DNA from: Paraconiothyrium sp. Pb-2020
Lineage: Eukaryota > Ascomycota > Dothideomycetes > Pleosporales > Didymosphaeriaceae
Direction: 5' to 3'
NCBI GenBank assembly: GCA_022419385.1
Contig: JAJUBI010000002.1
Coordinates: 806,001 to 870,000 of the forward strand
DNA: 64,000 bases
Each line of letters starts with the position of its first letter. Positions within the stretch are counted from its first letter, which is position 1. The position numbers and the translations under genes are program-made. Shown one piece after another: positions 48,396-58,165 of the stretch. A model generated the notes under the pieces. It had not been told where the DNA came from. It searched no databases and saw only the letters and a list, made by a program, of their open reading frames with translations.

Positions 48396-50711
48396 ATGTC
48401 ATCTTCCAGTCCAACCAGCCCAAACCGTCGCAAAAGCGACCCTGTTGGCGGTGCTGCATCTCTGGAGCGGCGCAGATCGAGCCGGGTCTCGTCCTCCAAA
48501 AGCAAAGACGAAGAGTCTGCGCCGAAGGCTAAACAGCCTCCTCAATTAACTAATGGGGTCTCTTCTGATGACGGTGAGACTGACAGTGAGCCATCAGCTC
48601 AGGATGTCTCGGCGCTTGACAACCCCTCTCCTGACAACGAAGGAGAGAAGAAAAGCAAGCCTAAGAAAGCCGCTCATAAAGTGAAGAAGACCAAAAAGAA
48701 TAATGATGCCGACGCAGAAGATAACGACAACGAAGACGAGGAGGATACGGACGACCGACAGGACAATCAAACTTTGGCGAACAGGTTCAACCCATGGAAG
48801 CCTGTACCCCGTGGTGAGCCTTTCAGAGAGCCACCTTTTGACAACGCGTGGCTCCGGATCCTCCATACTAGGAAAGACGAAGTTGGTAATCTGGATCCAT
48901 TGCCTGATCTATCCGATCAGCCCCCAGCACGAACGAGCAATGGGCAGGTAGTGCCACCTCTCTGGGAGGATCGTGGAATCACGTTTCAGGGGGGACAATT
49001 CATAGAACAAGCTGACGGCGACCGAATCGATCAAGAGGACCATCTGGTCCTCAAATTGATCGACATGAGACCCGTTTCAAAGGAGGACCCAACACCCAGA
49101 CGACAGCCGATATACTGGGCAAACAAGAATGGTATTCCAAAAGACTGGAACGATGCCTACATGATCAAGCAGCTCAATGGGAGTCACCGTGACAACATCA
49201 AGACAATTTGCCATGAACCAGTTTGGTCGCAAGAAGAAGCTGACTTTATTGCCAAACAGTTGGAAGATAACGAAAATATTTCCATCAAGGAACTAGCTTA
49301 TGAGTTTAACAATAGATTCATAGGCGAAAATCCTTATGCGGAACGTTTCTCGTGGGATGACCTTCACATAGGGCGTACTACTGAAAGTATAAGGTAAGTG
49401 TGCGACCCTGCTGTCAGCGAAACACTGCATGACTAATGACTTAGGGGTGAATATCTTCTCCACAAAGAGCTGTACGATAGTGGTGTAGCCCCAAAGAAAA
49501 CTGAAATACGAGACAAGAAGTGGAAGCTGGCGAACGGAAAGACCTTCGGGGAGATGATGCTCGAACACATGAAGAAGACTGATTACGACGGCAAAAACGC
49601 GGTGAAAAAGGCGATTAAGAGCAACGTCAGCGATGACGAAGCTGGAGACGAGGAAGAATTGACATTGCCCAACACAGCCGACGAATATGACCGAAAAACA
49701 ATCAAGGACCTAAAAAAGCTGGCAGATAGCACAAAGCCGAAGGGTTTCCTGAGGGGCTTCACCAAAAAAGCCGAGATTGTTGCCAAATTCAAGAAGGACC
49801 ATCCGGGCAACGATAACGAGGCAGTTGAAGGCAATGCAGCTGAAGACGAAGAAGAAGAGGATGATGGAGAAGAGGATGATAATGAAGAGGATGATACCGA
49901 AGGTCTGACTGAAGCAGAGCTTACCGCCAATGATGGCGGCATACAGGCACCTAAATATGAAGTCGGCGCCAAGAAAGGCCAGCCATACTACAACAACATG
50001 AAGAGCAAGGATATCAAAGATCTGTTTACCAACCGAGGCCTTCAATTGCCTGCTCACATTGGCAGCGGCGGCAAAGGGCTACTCAAACCAAGGAAGGAGG
50101 ATTATATCAGCATTCTACAGCGAGACGACGCGGCAAAAGGCAGGTATAAAAAGAAGAAGAACACCTCGACGAAAAAGAAGACGAATAGCTCTAAGTTCTC
50201 GTCGAAGACGTCAGCCAGCAAAAAGAGGAACTCATCCGGCTCTTCTGGGTCAGTGGCCAAGAAGCAGAAGACAAAGGAGTCTGCAGACGCGGAGACAGGA
50301 GGAGAGGAAGACGAGGAGGCGACCACGGCATCACCTAGCAAGAAGAGGAATTCGAGCAGCTCTTCAGTGCCGGCGAACCGCAAGAAGCAGAAGGTAGCTA
50401 CAGCTGACGAGGCGAAAGAGTATACCACTGCGACGTCATCTTCGAAGCGTAATTCAGCTACATCGTCTTCCTCGAAACGTCATTCAGACACATCACCTGC
50501 GTCGCCCATTTCTCCTCGGAAGGCCTCCCTCAGAAGCCAAAGCCAAAGCAGCCCTGTTATCGGCAATGAGGAGGAAGAATATTCTGAGGATGTGGGGACT
50601 CAAAGTGAGGGAATTGAGGTCGATGGCGAGACAGGGGGCGAGACAGAGGCTGAGGGAGAGGCGGATGGAGAGACGACGGAGGAGGAAGTTGATTCTATCT
50701 TCGAGGATTGA
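48396..50711 (+). CDS. Acidic/Lys-rich probable nuclear protein with Myb/SANT-like segment
   Basis: Family not recognised. Exons 48396-49393 and 49445-50711 give 754 residues; the 51-bp intron joins SIR to GEYLLHKELY. The first 125 residues are Ser/Lys/Asp/Glu-rich and disordered, with a basic KSKPKKAAHKVKKTKK tract (likely nuclear import). A conserved-looking core (about 130-400) contains NRFNPWKPVPRGEPFREPPF, WSQEEADFIAKQLEDN and RTTESIRGEYLLHKEL, the spacing of a SANT/Myb-like helix bundle. The C-terminal half alternates acidic stretches with KKKR clusters and long Ser tracts, ending in a Glu/Gly acidic tail. The composition suggests a chromatin or nucleolar protein; that is inference. Confidence 0.72.
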
Positions 50712-52114
50712 AGTGACACGCAGCGGCTTTTTGCAAAGAGACCTTGACATATCATTACTTGGGTGGGGCGTCAATGGAAGGCTCGATAAAGTGCAGTCCT
50801 CGGACAACTTAGTATGACGGTAAGTATTTTCATTAGATCATTCTTTCTTTCTTCACTGCAATTGACTATTTTCCTGTTATTCAGATAGTAGATGTACAAG
50901 AATTGAACTCTACGCCTTTTTGGTACAAGTCAACCTCCTCATGTGTTGATATTTCATTAGTACCCAGCGGACTGACTAGTACAACTACATGGCTGATAGG
51001 TGCGGTCCACCCATTTGTGTCAACGAGGTACTAACTGTAATGTTCGATCTCATTGCGCCTGGCTTTAGGCTATAGAAGCAATGTTTTTCAATACTCAGAT
51101 GGAAAGTTCTAGGAAATAAGCCATTGTCACGGAGCCAGAGGCGCATCACCGAGCTCCACGTGACCGCGCGCAGACGCCTTACCTGATAGGGTTAGCGCCT
51201 TGTGCGGGTCTTGGCATGTAGCTCTACACCTCGCGTGCGCACACCTAGAGAGACCCTCATATGTAGATTTTGTCAATTCAACACTATTCCGAGATCCTTG
51301 CCTCAGCCTCCGCGACAGCCATAGACGATACTGCAGAACAGATGAACGTGAATCCTAACGAGGGAAACGGTGAGGCTTTAAAGGATGAGAATAAAGATGT
51401 GAACGAGGAAATATTCGGCTGTTTGATTCGCTGCTGCTTCTATCACGCTCTTTGGTTCCTTTTCCAATCAGGTCCGGTACAAGGTTCTCGTGTTTTTATC
51501 AGGAATCACCCTGTCTTGACACGGCAACACCACAACCACGAAACTTCACCTCAATACTTCTGCTTATAGGAGATGATAGCAGCGCTCGATCCCTATTACT
51601 TCCTTGTTTTCTAGAAACATCAATATCAAGTGTTATGGTCGTGCTGTTGTGCATTACTTAAGGCGAATTATTAGCGTATATCCCAAGGATCGAGCTTTTC
51701 GTACTCGCGTGGGATATGAATTAGGTAGCAACCTATTTTTGTGTTGTGGCTGCAGTGTTGCCTACTTGGCTTGATCTAATTGGTTATGTTAGCGCTGCAA
51801 CGGTCCGTTTCTCTTAGCGGACTCGCATATGGAGGTATATATACATCCATATCAGTCCAAACTTGTTCCTATCCTGGAGTTTACCGCACTTTCCTTGCTG
51901 ATGATTTGGAGTGTCTCTGTATCAAACAAGGATTGCTGTCCCATTGTTGAATATTAGGCTTTTCACACGCTTGCATCAGGATAACACAATCATTGTATAA
52001 GCACCTGGCTGTCATACTGTAAGTCGGATCCCTCAGATAGATTGTATCTAGCGCTTATACTTGTACGAAGGCATAGACTCAGACGAGACTGTCACAGTAG
52101 CTGCTGCTTCCCAC
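50712..52114. other. Intergenic region upstream of the MazG/DUF2075 pair
   Basis: This 1.4-kb region lies before the bacterial-type gene pair. It contains a weak 75-codon frame from an ATG at 51342, a TATATATA-centred near-palindrome (51827-51852), a GTCCG...CGGAC inverted pair just before it, and a perfect GTAAGT donor-like site at 52019. No coding gene is supported. Confidence 0.4.
51827..51852. promoter_or_regulatory. TATA-centred 26-bp near-palindrome
   Basis: Arms ATATGGA and TCCATAT flank a TATATATA centre, so 24 of 26 bases are self-complementary. It lies 263 bp before the MazG start codon. The central TATA suggests a core promoter element or a symmetric protein-binding site for the downstream gene pair. 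Confidence 0.4.
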
Positions 52115-52450
52115 ATGGTTGAGACATCAGTCCGCGACGCACTCGTGGCATTTGCTGCGGAGCGCGATTGGGAGCAATTCCATACTCCAGAAAACCTCGC
52201 AAAGAGTATATCCATTGAAGCGGCCGAGTTGCTCGAGTGTTTTCAGTGGAGCGCAGACGCCGAGCCGAAGCGTGTGCGCGAAGAACTTGCAGACGTCCTG
52301 ACGTACTGTCATCTTCTCGCTATTCGCATTGGAGCCAACCCAGATCAAATCGTACTTGAAAAGCTTGAAGTCACACGTAAGAAATATCCCGTGGAGAAAG
52401 CCCGAGGCGTCAGTACCAAGTATGACAAGCTTCAAGATAGCTCAAGTTGA
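52115..52450 (+). CDS. MazG-like nucleotide pyrophosphohydrolase (bacterial type)
   Basis: A small all-helical NTP pyrophosphohydrolase of 111 residues, the size of bacterial/phage single-domain MazG and DCTPP-like proteins. It would hydrolyse (d)NTPs to (d)NMP + PPi. Seen: the opening VRDALVAFAAERDWEQFHTPENLAKSI, then the metal-binding ExxE...ExxD arrangement in IEAAELLECFQW and RVREELADVLTYCH, and a LEVTRKKYPVEKARG tail, which closely follows bacterial members. The start is the first ATG in frame. It is intronless, and its last 29 bp overlap the next ORF in another frame, an arrangement normal in bacterial operons and exceptional for fungal nuclear genes. Horizontal transfer is inferred; a few eukaryotic DCTPP1-like proteins share the fold but not this neighbourhood. 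Confidence 0.85.
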   Translation: MVETSVRDALVAFAAERDWEQFHTPENLAKSISIEAAELLECFQWSADAEPKRVREELADVLTYCHLLAIRIGANPDQIVLEKLEVTRKKYPVEKARGVSTKYDKLQDSSS

Positions 52451-54242
52451 GTTCTCTAAGCCTGCAGTTGCCATGTGGAAGTCTCAAGATGAGAAACATG
52501 GAAATTGGCCTGTCGTGTATGTGTTAGACAACGAGAGTCGACCGGGCGGGAGGAACTCACATAACGTACTGAGGGATATCTACGTCGGAGAATCGCTCAA
52601 CGCGGTGGGTCGAATGCGCCAACATCTCGAGTCACCAGCAAAACAACATCTGACGAACATTCGGGTCATCCTGCATGAGAAATTCAACAAATCGGTCTGT
52701 CTGGATTTGGAATCATATCTTATTAGAATGATGGCTGGTGATGGCGCCAACCAAGTGCTCAATAGGAATAATGGCATCACCGACGCACAATACTACCAGA
52801 GGGAAGCATATCGCGCGGGATTTCGAGCTGTCTTCGATCAACTCAGGTCCGATGGGGTCTTCACGCGAAGCATTCCGGAGATCGAGAACAGCAGTCTCTT
52901 CAAGCTATCTCCTTACAAAGCGCTAACGGAAGATCAAGCAAACTCGGTTGAAGAGATTCTCACAAAGTTCTTCAGCGATCTATCCACCCGCGGGAGGAAT
53001 GCAATCGTGATCCAGGGCGACCCGGGCACGGGGAAGACAGTCGTTGCTATATACATGATGAAGCTCCTTGTGGACATTGCAGCACTCAACTCGCTCGAAG
53101 ATCTCAACAACGATTCTCGATTCGCAGAATTCTTCACTGCAAGCAACCAAAGTCTCCTTCGCAATTGCAGAATTGGGCTGGTTGTACCGCAGCAGTCGTT
53201 GCGGAGCACCATCAAAGATGTTTTTCGAAAGACGCGCGGGCTCCACCCAGACATGGTCATGACCCCATTTCAAGTAGGAGAAGCAGATGGGGTTTTTGAC
53301 ATGCTGATAGTTGACGAGACACATCGGCTCAATCAACGGGCTAATCAACCGTCAGGAGTGCTTAATGGAAAGTTTAATACCATCACAAGGGAATTATTCG
53401 GCAATGATGACTTCAGTAAGACCCAGCTTGATTGGATCCTGGAGAAGAGCCGACAGCAGATTTTCCTTTTGGACGCAATGCAGAGCGTTCGACCGGCTGA
53501 TCTTCCACAAGAGCTGCTTTCAGGTCTCGTTGCCGATGCTCGTGCAACAGGCCGTCATTTCCAGCTCCGCACTCAAATGCGCGTACAAGCGGGCTCAGAT
53601 TTTGTGGCTTACATTCGCTGGATCCTTGATCCTAGCCCTCTTGCCGTTCCGCGAGCGCGACTGAGTTTCGGAGAATATGATTTCCGGGCCTTCGACACCG
53701 TCGAAGAGATGCGAGATGAGATCTTCCAACGCAACGCTGAAGCGGGACTTTCACGCATGGTTGCGGGCTACGCTTGGGAGTGGAAGACTCAGAAGGACAA
53801 GACGGCTTTCGATATTGAAATTGGCGACACGAAACTTCGCTGGAACAGTACGCCAACGGATTGGGTCTCCTCTGACAACGCGCTGCAGGAAGTTGGGTCG
53901 ATTCATACGGTTCAGGGTTATGATTTGAACTATGTTGGCGTCATCATTGGTCTGGATTTGCGCTTCGACCCCCATCAAAGGCGGCTTTATATCGACCGTG
54001 ACTCGTACTTTGACAAAAAGGGCAAGGAAAACAATCGGGCGCTCGGTAGGACCTACTCCGATGACGACTTGCTGCGGTTCATAACCCAGATCTATGCAGT
54101 ACTGTTGACACGAGGGATCCGGGGCACATACGTTTATGCATGCGATCCAGGCTTGAGAGCATATCTTTCGGGCTTCATCCCGTCCAGTGCTGGGAATCCT
54201 GCGAATTCAGCTCTCAATCCGAACAATTACACCATTCTCTAA
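52422..54242 (+). CDS. GIY-YIG + DUF2075 (Schlafen-3-like helicase/ATPase) protein, bacterial type
   Basis: 606 residues, no intron. The N-terminal GIY-YIG-type nuclease-like domain shows VVYVLD (Tyr33), IYVGES (Tyr54-Gly56) and GRMRQHL. A DUF2075 P-loop ATPase follows: Walker A GDPGTGKT (about 199-206), Walker B MLIVDETHRL with a DExH-like DETH at about 298-301, a sensor-like FLLDAMQSVR, an arginine-containing LRTQMRVQ, and the C-terminal HTVQGYDLNYVGVIIG and YAVLLTRGIRGTYVYACD helicase motifs. This domain pair is typical of bacterial proteins linked to phage defence. The ATG at 52422 lies inside the MazG ORF (29-bp overlap, +1 frame relation); the frame stays open without an ATG back to 52329. 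How a eukaryote would translate it is unclear: own transcript, alternative splicing, reinitiation or frameshift. All catalytic motifs are intact, so it is not an obvious pseudogene. Confidence 0.88.
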   Translation: MTSFKIAQVEFSKPAVAMWKSQDEKHGNWPVVYVLDNESRPGGRNSHNVLRDIYVGESLNAVGRMRQHLESPAKQHLTNIRVILHEKFNKSVCLDLESYLIRMMAGDGANQVLNRNNGITDAQYYQREAYRAGFRAVFDQLRSDGVFTRSIPEIENSSLFKLSPYKALTEDQANSVEEILTKFFSDLSTRGRNAIVIQGDPGTGKTVVAIYMMKLLVDIAALNSLEDLNNDSRFAEFFTASNQSLLRNCRIGLVVPQQSLRSTIKDVFRKTRGLHPDMVMTPFQVGEADGVFDMLIVDETHRLNQRANQPSGVLNGKFNTITRELFGNDDFSKTQLDWILEKSRQQIFLLDAMQSVRPADLPQELLSGLVADARATGRHFQLRTQMRVQAGSDFVAYIRWILDPSPLAVPRARLSFGEYDFRAFDTVEEMRDEIFQRNAEAGLSRMVAGYAWEWKTQKDKTAFDIEIGDTKLRWNSTPTDWVSSDNALQEVGSIHTVQGYDLNYVGVIIGLDLRFDPHQRRLYIDRDSYFDKKGKENNRALGRTYSDDDLLRFITQIYAVLLTRGIRGTYVYACDPGLRAYLSGFIPSSAGNPANSALNPNNYTIL

Positions 54243-54622
54243 GTAATGGATTAATGTTCTCTTTTACGACTTTTCTTTGCAGTGATTTTGCAGTGACCCG
54301 GTCTCACGTCTGCTATTGTATATTGCGGTAGGTTACGTCAATATGCAACAAACCTAATTGGTCTGGTTTCTCGCTTGGAAGATAATTTCATCATGTTCAT
54401 CTAACCTTGAAAGCGTTAGAAGAGGTACACAAACTTCTGGGTATGATCTGAAGCTTGCCGAACCAAGACATGAAGTGTGGTGGTACAGGCGGAGTGATAT
54501 ACTATTGGCTGAGGGTAAAAGGCGCAGGGTGCGGGGTCGTTTCTGCACAACCTGAGATGTCTCATAAGATTAAACATCTGCTAAAATAGTCAGACCTTCA
54601 AATACTCCGCCGCAACTCAGCA
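54243..54622. other. Intergenic spacer
   Basis: 380 bp between the DUF2075 stop and the MYND-gene start on the same strand. No motif beyond general AT-rich tracts; it must contain the terminator of the first and the promoter of the second gene. Confidence 0.4.
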
Positions 54623-56085
54623 ATGTCATCCCCAAATCCTAACCCTGGTTCGGGTTTAGACTCGCATCCAATCCCAACCTTTGCCTTGAAACAAGCTCTA
54701 TGCTATTTCTGTTGGGACATATCGTCTAATCTCAGGCGATGCACCGCTTGCAAACCGGTCTCATACTGCTCAGTGCAGTGCCAAAAGCAAGACTGGGACA
54801 GAAATCACAAGAAAATTTGCAAGGAACTTGTTGTTTTGAACAAGCAGAAAGGATATATGCCCTCGACTGACAGGCATTGGGATGAATATTGTGACGAGCA
54901 GGTATATCATTCAGCCCACTTAGCAGAACCAGTGAGCCTATTCTGAGACACTTTATAGGTGCTAGATTGGACAAGATCTCGTGCTCAAAACCCTAGTGAA
55001 CTTGGAGCATTGGTTGGGTATGTCCAAAAACCTACTGCAAACAAGCTATATACCTTTTGTATACATTATTTAGCTGACACTTACGATCAGCCACGAGCCA
55101 TATTGCTATCACTGTTATAGGAGAGAGTCTCAACTTGAAGATGGGGCGAAGTTGAACTTCTGCCGATACTGCCTTCTGCACTTCTTGCCACCAAACACAT
55201 TCATCAGCGGAGTGCACGACTTTGCAAGATCTTGCAGCCGACGAAAAAGTCTTGGTAGATCTCCACCGGCGAACAGGAAAGAGCTTGACCTTTGCTCCCA
55301 GCAGATCTCCCAGAAAGCAACATTGTCCTCTCTCTTCTGCAACGGATTGGTACGACTACTACACGAGGCTCTCGGACATGGGTATCTGCAATTCAAAAAT
55401 GAACCGAGATCTAACATACCAGGGAAATGACTCCAAAGAAAGGAGGTTTGTAGAATATATGAGATGCGGTACCAACACGACGACTATTTCACTCACCTTA
55501 CTCGCTGCCTTGGAGGCGACAATGCCCAATATCGGCACTCGGGATTCGATCAACCTTCACATTATAGGTGCAGCTGGATTTGAATCTACCGCTTGTCGTG
55601 GATTCGAGGAGCTATCGCACCTTCTACCGTCCCTAACGTCACTTAAATTATCTTTCGTGGGTCTGACTGCGAAAAATCAAGATCCACACACAGTTAAGTG
55701 CTGCACTATGTGTACCAGGATGGGACGGTCGATCTCCATTACCAGCTGGAAAGGTCGATATCACGCATACGTCGATACCGACCTCTACACGACGCCAGAT
55801 CTAGCAGTAGCGTTTAACTCGGGATTTTCGGTAGACGAACAAGCGGACTGGTACCCAACCGTCAAGTATCTTGCACACGCTCCACATCCAACGCTCTTTA
55901 CTGCGGCTAGGAACTTCGAGATTCAGGGGGAGATGGAAATTTGGAAGAATCTAGGCGCTGAATTCGTGAAGAACGCTGAAGTAAATAAGTGGAATGGGAT
56001 GTCTCCTTCGCTTGTAGTGTGCGGAGACAAGCCGAACGAGGTCATCTACAAAAATCATTGGTGGTATATTGTGAAACAAAGGTGA
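54623..56085 (+). CDS. MYND zinc-finger, Mss51-like protein with a one-base frameshift
   Basis: Exons 54623-54901, 54959-55017 and 55091-56085 (introns 57 and 73 bp). Exon 1 carries a MYND finger: CYFC...CTAC...YCSVQCQKQDW...HKKIC. Exon 3 begins GHEPYCYHCYRRESQLEDGAKL, then the frame carrying the rest of the zinc region (FCTSCHQTHSSAECTTLQDLAADEKV) is offset by one base. An extra A at about 55155-55156 explains the break, and a TGA blocks the second frame just upstream. The C-terminal frame then runs intact to 56085 and resembles the Mss51/MYND C-terminal domain (DWYDYYTRL, LLAALEATMPN, LHIIGAAGFE). In the first frame translation would end at 55430. Either a sequencing error, a recent null allele, or an unrecognised small intron. 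Mss51 relatives bind mitochondrial translation factors; here function is inferred by family only. Confidence 0.7.
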
Positions 56086-56909
56086 TTTGGAATCAGGTGG
56101 CTACAATTACGAGGCGGTGTCATGGGATTGGTATCTACCAAACTAGCAGATCAATGCATATGTAGGGGTATAAAGTATGAATAGTTCCAAACGCTCTGTA
56201 AAAAACAACTAATAGTAGAATTAACAACACTATGTTAATCCAGCACAGGGGACGTTGCTAGTACCATAGAACATTGGTTGAAGATGCTCATCCAGCTTTT
56301 ACTGCATCGCAATTGACTTACAGCTACGGCTCTTCAGAATGGGATGCCCAGTTGAATGTTGTGTTTGCCTGCACTGGAAGTAGTCCGTCAAAAGTTTGAG
56401 CATGTATTCTAGGTAAGCATAATAAACAACCCGATCAAGGCAGCATGCGCGTACCATGTCGAGTAGATGGCTCGCACAGCCCTTATCTTAAAGTCCTTGA
56501 TTTAACTATCCAGGATTCCCGTGGTGACCGGGAATGTGTACTATTTCGTTTTCCTACCTCGAGATAACCTTGGCAAATCACTAGTTGAAATCGTGGTCAC
56601 CGAGAGGTTGATTGTTTCAACCTCGTGAACAGGGGCAAGCGCCCTCTACAAAATTTTCTAGAGCACTAGTTGTGTATAAAGAGCCGCAAGCCCCCAGCCG
56701 TTGCTCTTTCTCTTCAAACACATCCCCTATATATCTGCACACAACCCACCTTTCCACCATTCGAAAGTTCTCAAGAGCGAGGTAAGTAGTACTTTTGATG
56801 ACGAACACCTTACCTATGCCCTGACATTTACCCACGCTACAGCTCTCACAGTCCTCCAAGACATACCGAATCAACCACACTCCGGCAAAAACGCGTCGAC
56901 TCACCCGTC
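56086..56909. other. Intergenic region with an inverted repeat
   Basis: 824 bp between two plus-strand genes. AT-rich near the MYND gene 3' end. A perfect 7-bp inverted repeat (ATTCCCG/CGGGAAT) lies at 56515-56535. The right end is a CA/CT-rich leader before the next ATG. Confidence 0.4.
56515..56535. promoter_or_regulatory. Inverted repeat ATTCCCG-n7-CGGGAAT
   Basis: Perfect 7-bp arms with a 7-bp spacer containing GGTGAC. A related GGTCACC occurs about 57 bp downstream. Symmetric sites of this size suit a dimeric regulator, but no known factor is assigned. Confidence 0.3.
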
Positions 56910-57937
56910 ATGTCCCGCAGAACTCCTGGCGGCGGCGTAGACCGCAACTCCATCCCCGGCGTTGATGTGATTCTGGATCCGGATCGGGAACCCAATTCCC
57001 TCCAGCCATCTCTGTTCAGACCCACGCGCGCCGTCTACCCGCATCCTTTTAATCAGTCTGACCCTGACGACCTGATTCGAGACATCCCCTTCCAGGAGAA
57101 GGCGTTCTCGGACTTGCAGAGCGTCCCTTTCGCGCAGGTAATACAACCCCAGTAACTCATTTCCTGCCGTTAACTAGTTGATGCAGCCACCCAAGCGAGA
57201 CGTTCCCTCGATCGTGATCGCCCATCTCTCAAATCCGCAGACCCAGGGCCCTGAGCCTGATTGGGTCCTATTGATGGACCACTTCAGACAGGACAGGTGC
57301 CTTGATGGCCCGGGAAACTGCCAGGACCTGTAAGTAACAGTCCCAGACATCCACAAGACTATGGCACCCTTACTAACCTAACATCACCACTAGCTACGTC
57401 TTCGTAACCCGGATCGTCCTCCCCAACGTCATCATCGACAACCGTCGCTTACTCCATGAGCTCTACATGGCGAAGCGCACACTATCAGCAAACGTCCGCT
57501 TCCGGTAAGCAACTTCAAACCTCTTCAGCCTTACACTTACTAACCTCCTTCTTAGCTACGACTACTGGCACACCCACTCCACCTATATCCCTCCCTCCGC
57601 CGAGCCTCTCGACGCCACCCAGTCCCGGCCAAACCGCCCCGTCCTCCGCTCAGTTCCGACGCCCTCAGGCCAGAACTTCCAGCAGTGGCTCAGCCAACCT
57701 TTGAACACACCCGTTCACAAGCGGCCTTGCCCTGGTCAACTCATGCACCGCCCCTGTGCTCTGGATGGCTACTTGAATGAGGATGAGGGAGTTGTCCGTC
57801 GGGTTAAGCCTGAGGCGCTGCTCCAGCGTACGGGGAAGGTGCTGAGCTTGTTCTGGTGGGTTTCAGCGCAGAACGCTTGGTTGAAGCGGTATATGGCCGC
57901 GGGATGGGTTGGGATTGAGCAGGAGTGCTATGCTTAG
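56910..57937 (+). CDS. Hypothetical protein, four exons
   Basis: Not recognised. Exons 56910-57137, 57187-57329, 57394-57504 and 57556-57937 give 287 residues; introns of 49, 64 and 51 bp all have clear GT/AG ends and every join keeps frame. The sequence is soluble, Pro/Arg/Asp-rich, without signal peptide or transmembrane segment. Readable stretches include VPSIVIAHLSNPQTQGPEP, DWVLLMDHFRQDRCLDGPGNC, YVFVTRIVLPNVIIDNRRLL and RTGKVLSLFWWVSAQNAWLKR. The consistent splicing and protein-like core support a real gene. Its 3' end faces the MFS gene 228 bp away. Confidence 0.75.
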
Positions 57938-58165
57938 GCAGTGTGGGAGGGGACTGGAAAGGGCACGAGGTTGTTCTTATGGGATGGGTGGTTCGGAACG
58001 ACGAATTTGAGTTTACGGTAAGCTGGCTTGGCTTGCGTGACCACGTTTGTTTTCTTTCAAATGAGAGTGCCTAATGCGTCTTTATTAGATTGGTCTTGTT
58101 AAACTCCAATTAGAAAACTCTTTCCCCGCTTATGAAATAAGCACACTTGCTTCCCTATCTTCTCC

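Noticed and set aside
51342..51569. 75-codon frame starting MNVNPNEGNGEALKDENKD upstream of the MazG gene
   Set aside because: No homologue recalled, no clear splice partners, and the second half looks random; too weak to call a gene.
52115..54242. Bacterial contamination as explanation of the MazG/DUF2075 pair
   Set aside because: Both flanks are continuous with fungal, intron-containing genes within the same window; not excluded formally, because a chimeric join would need read-level checking.
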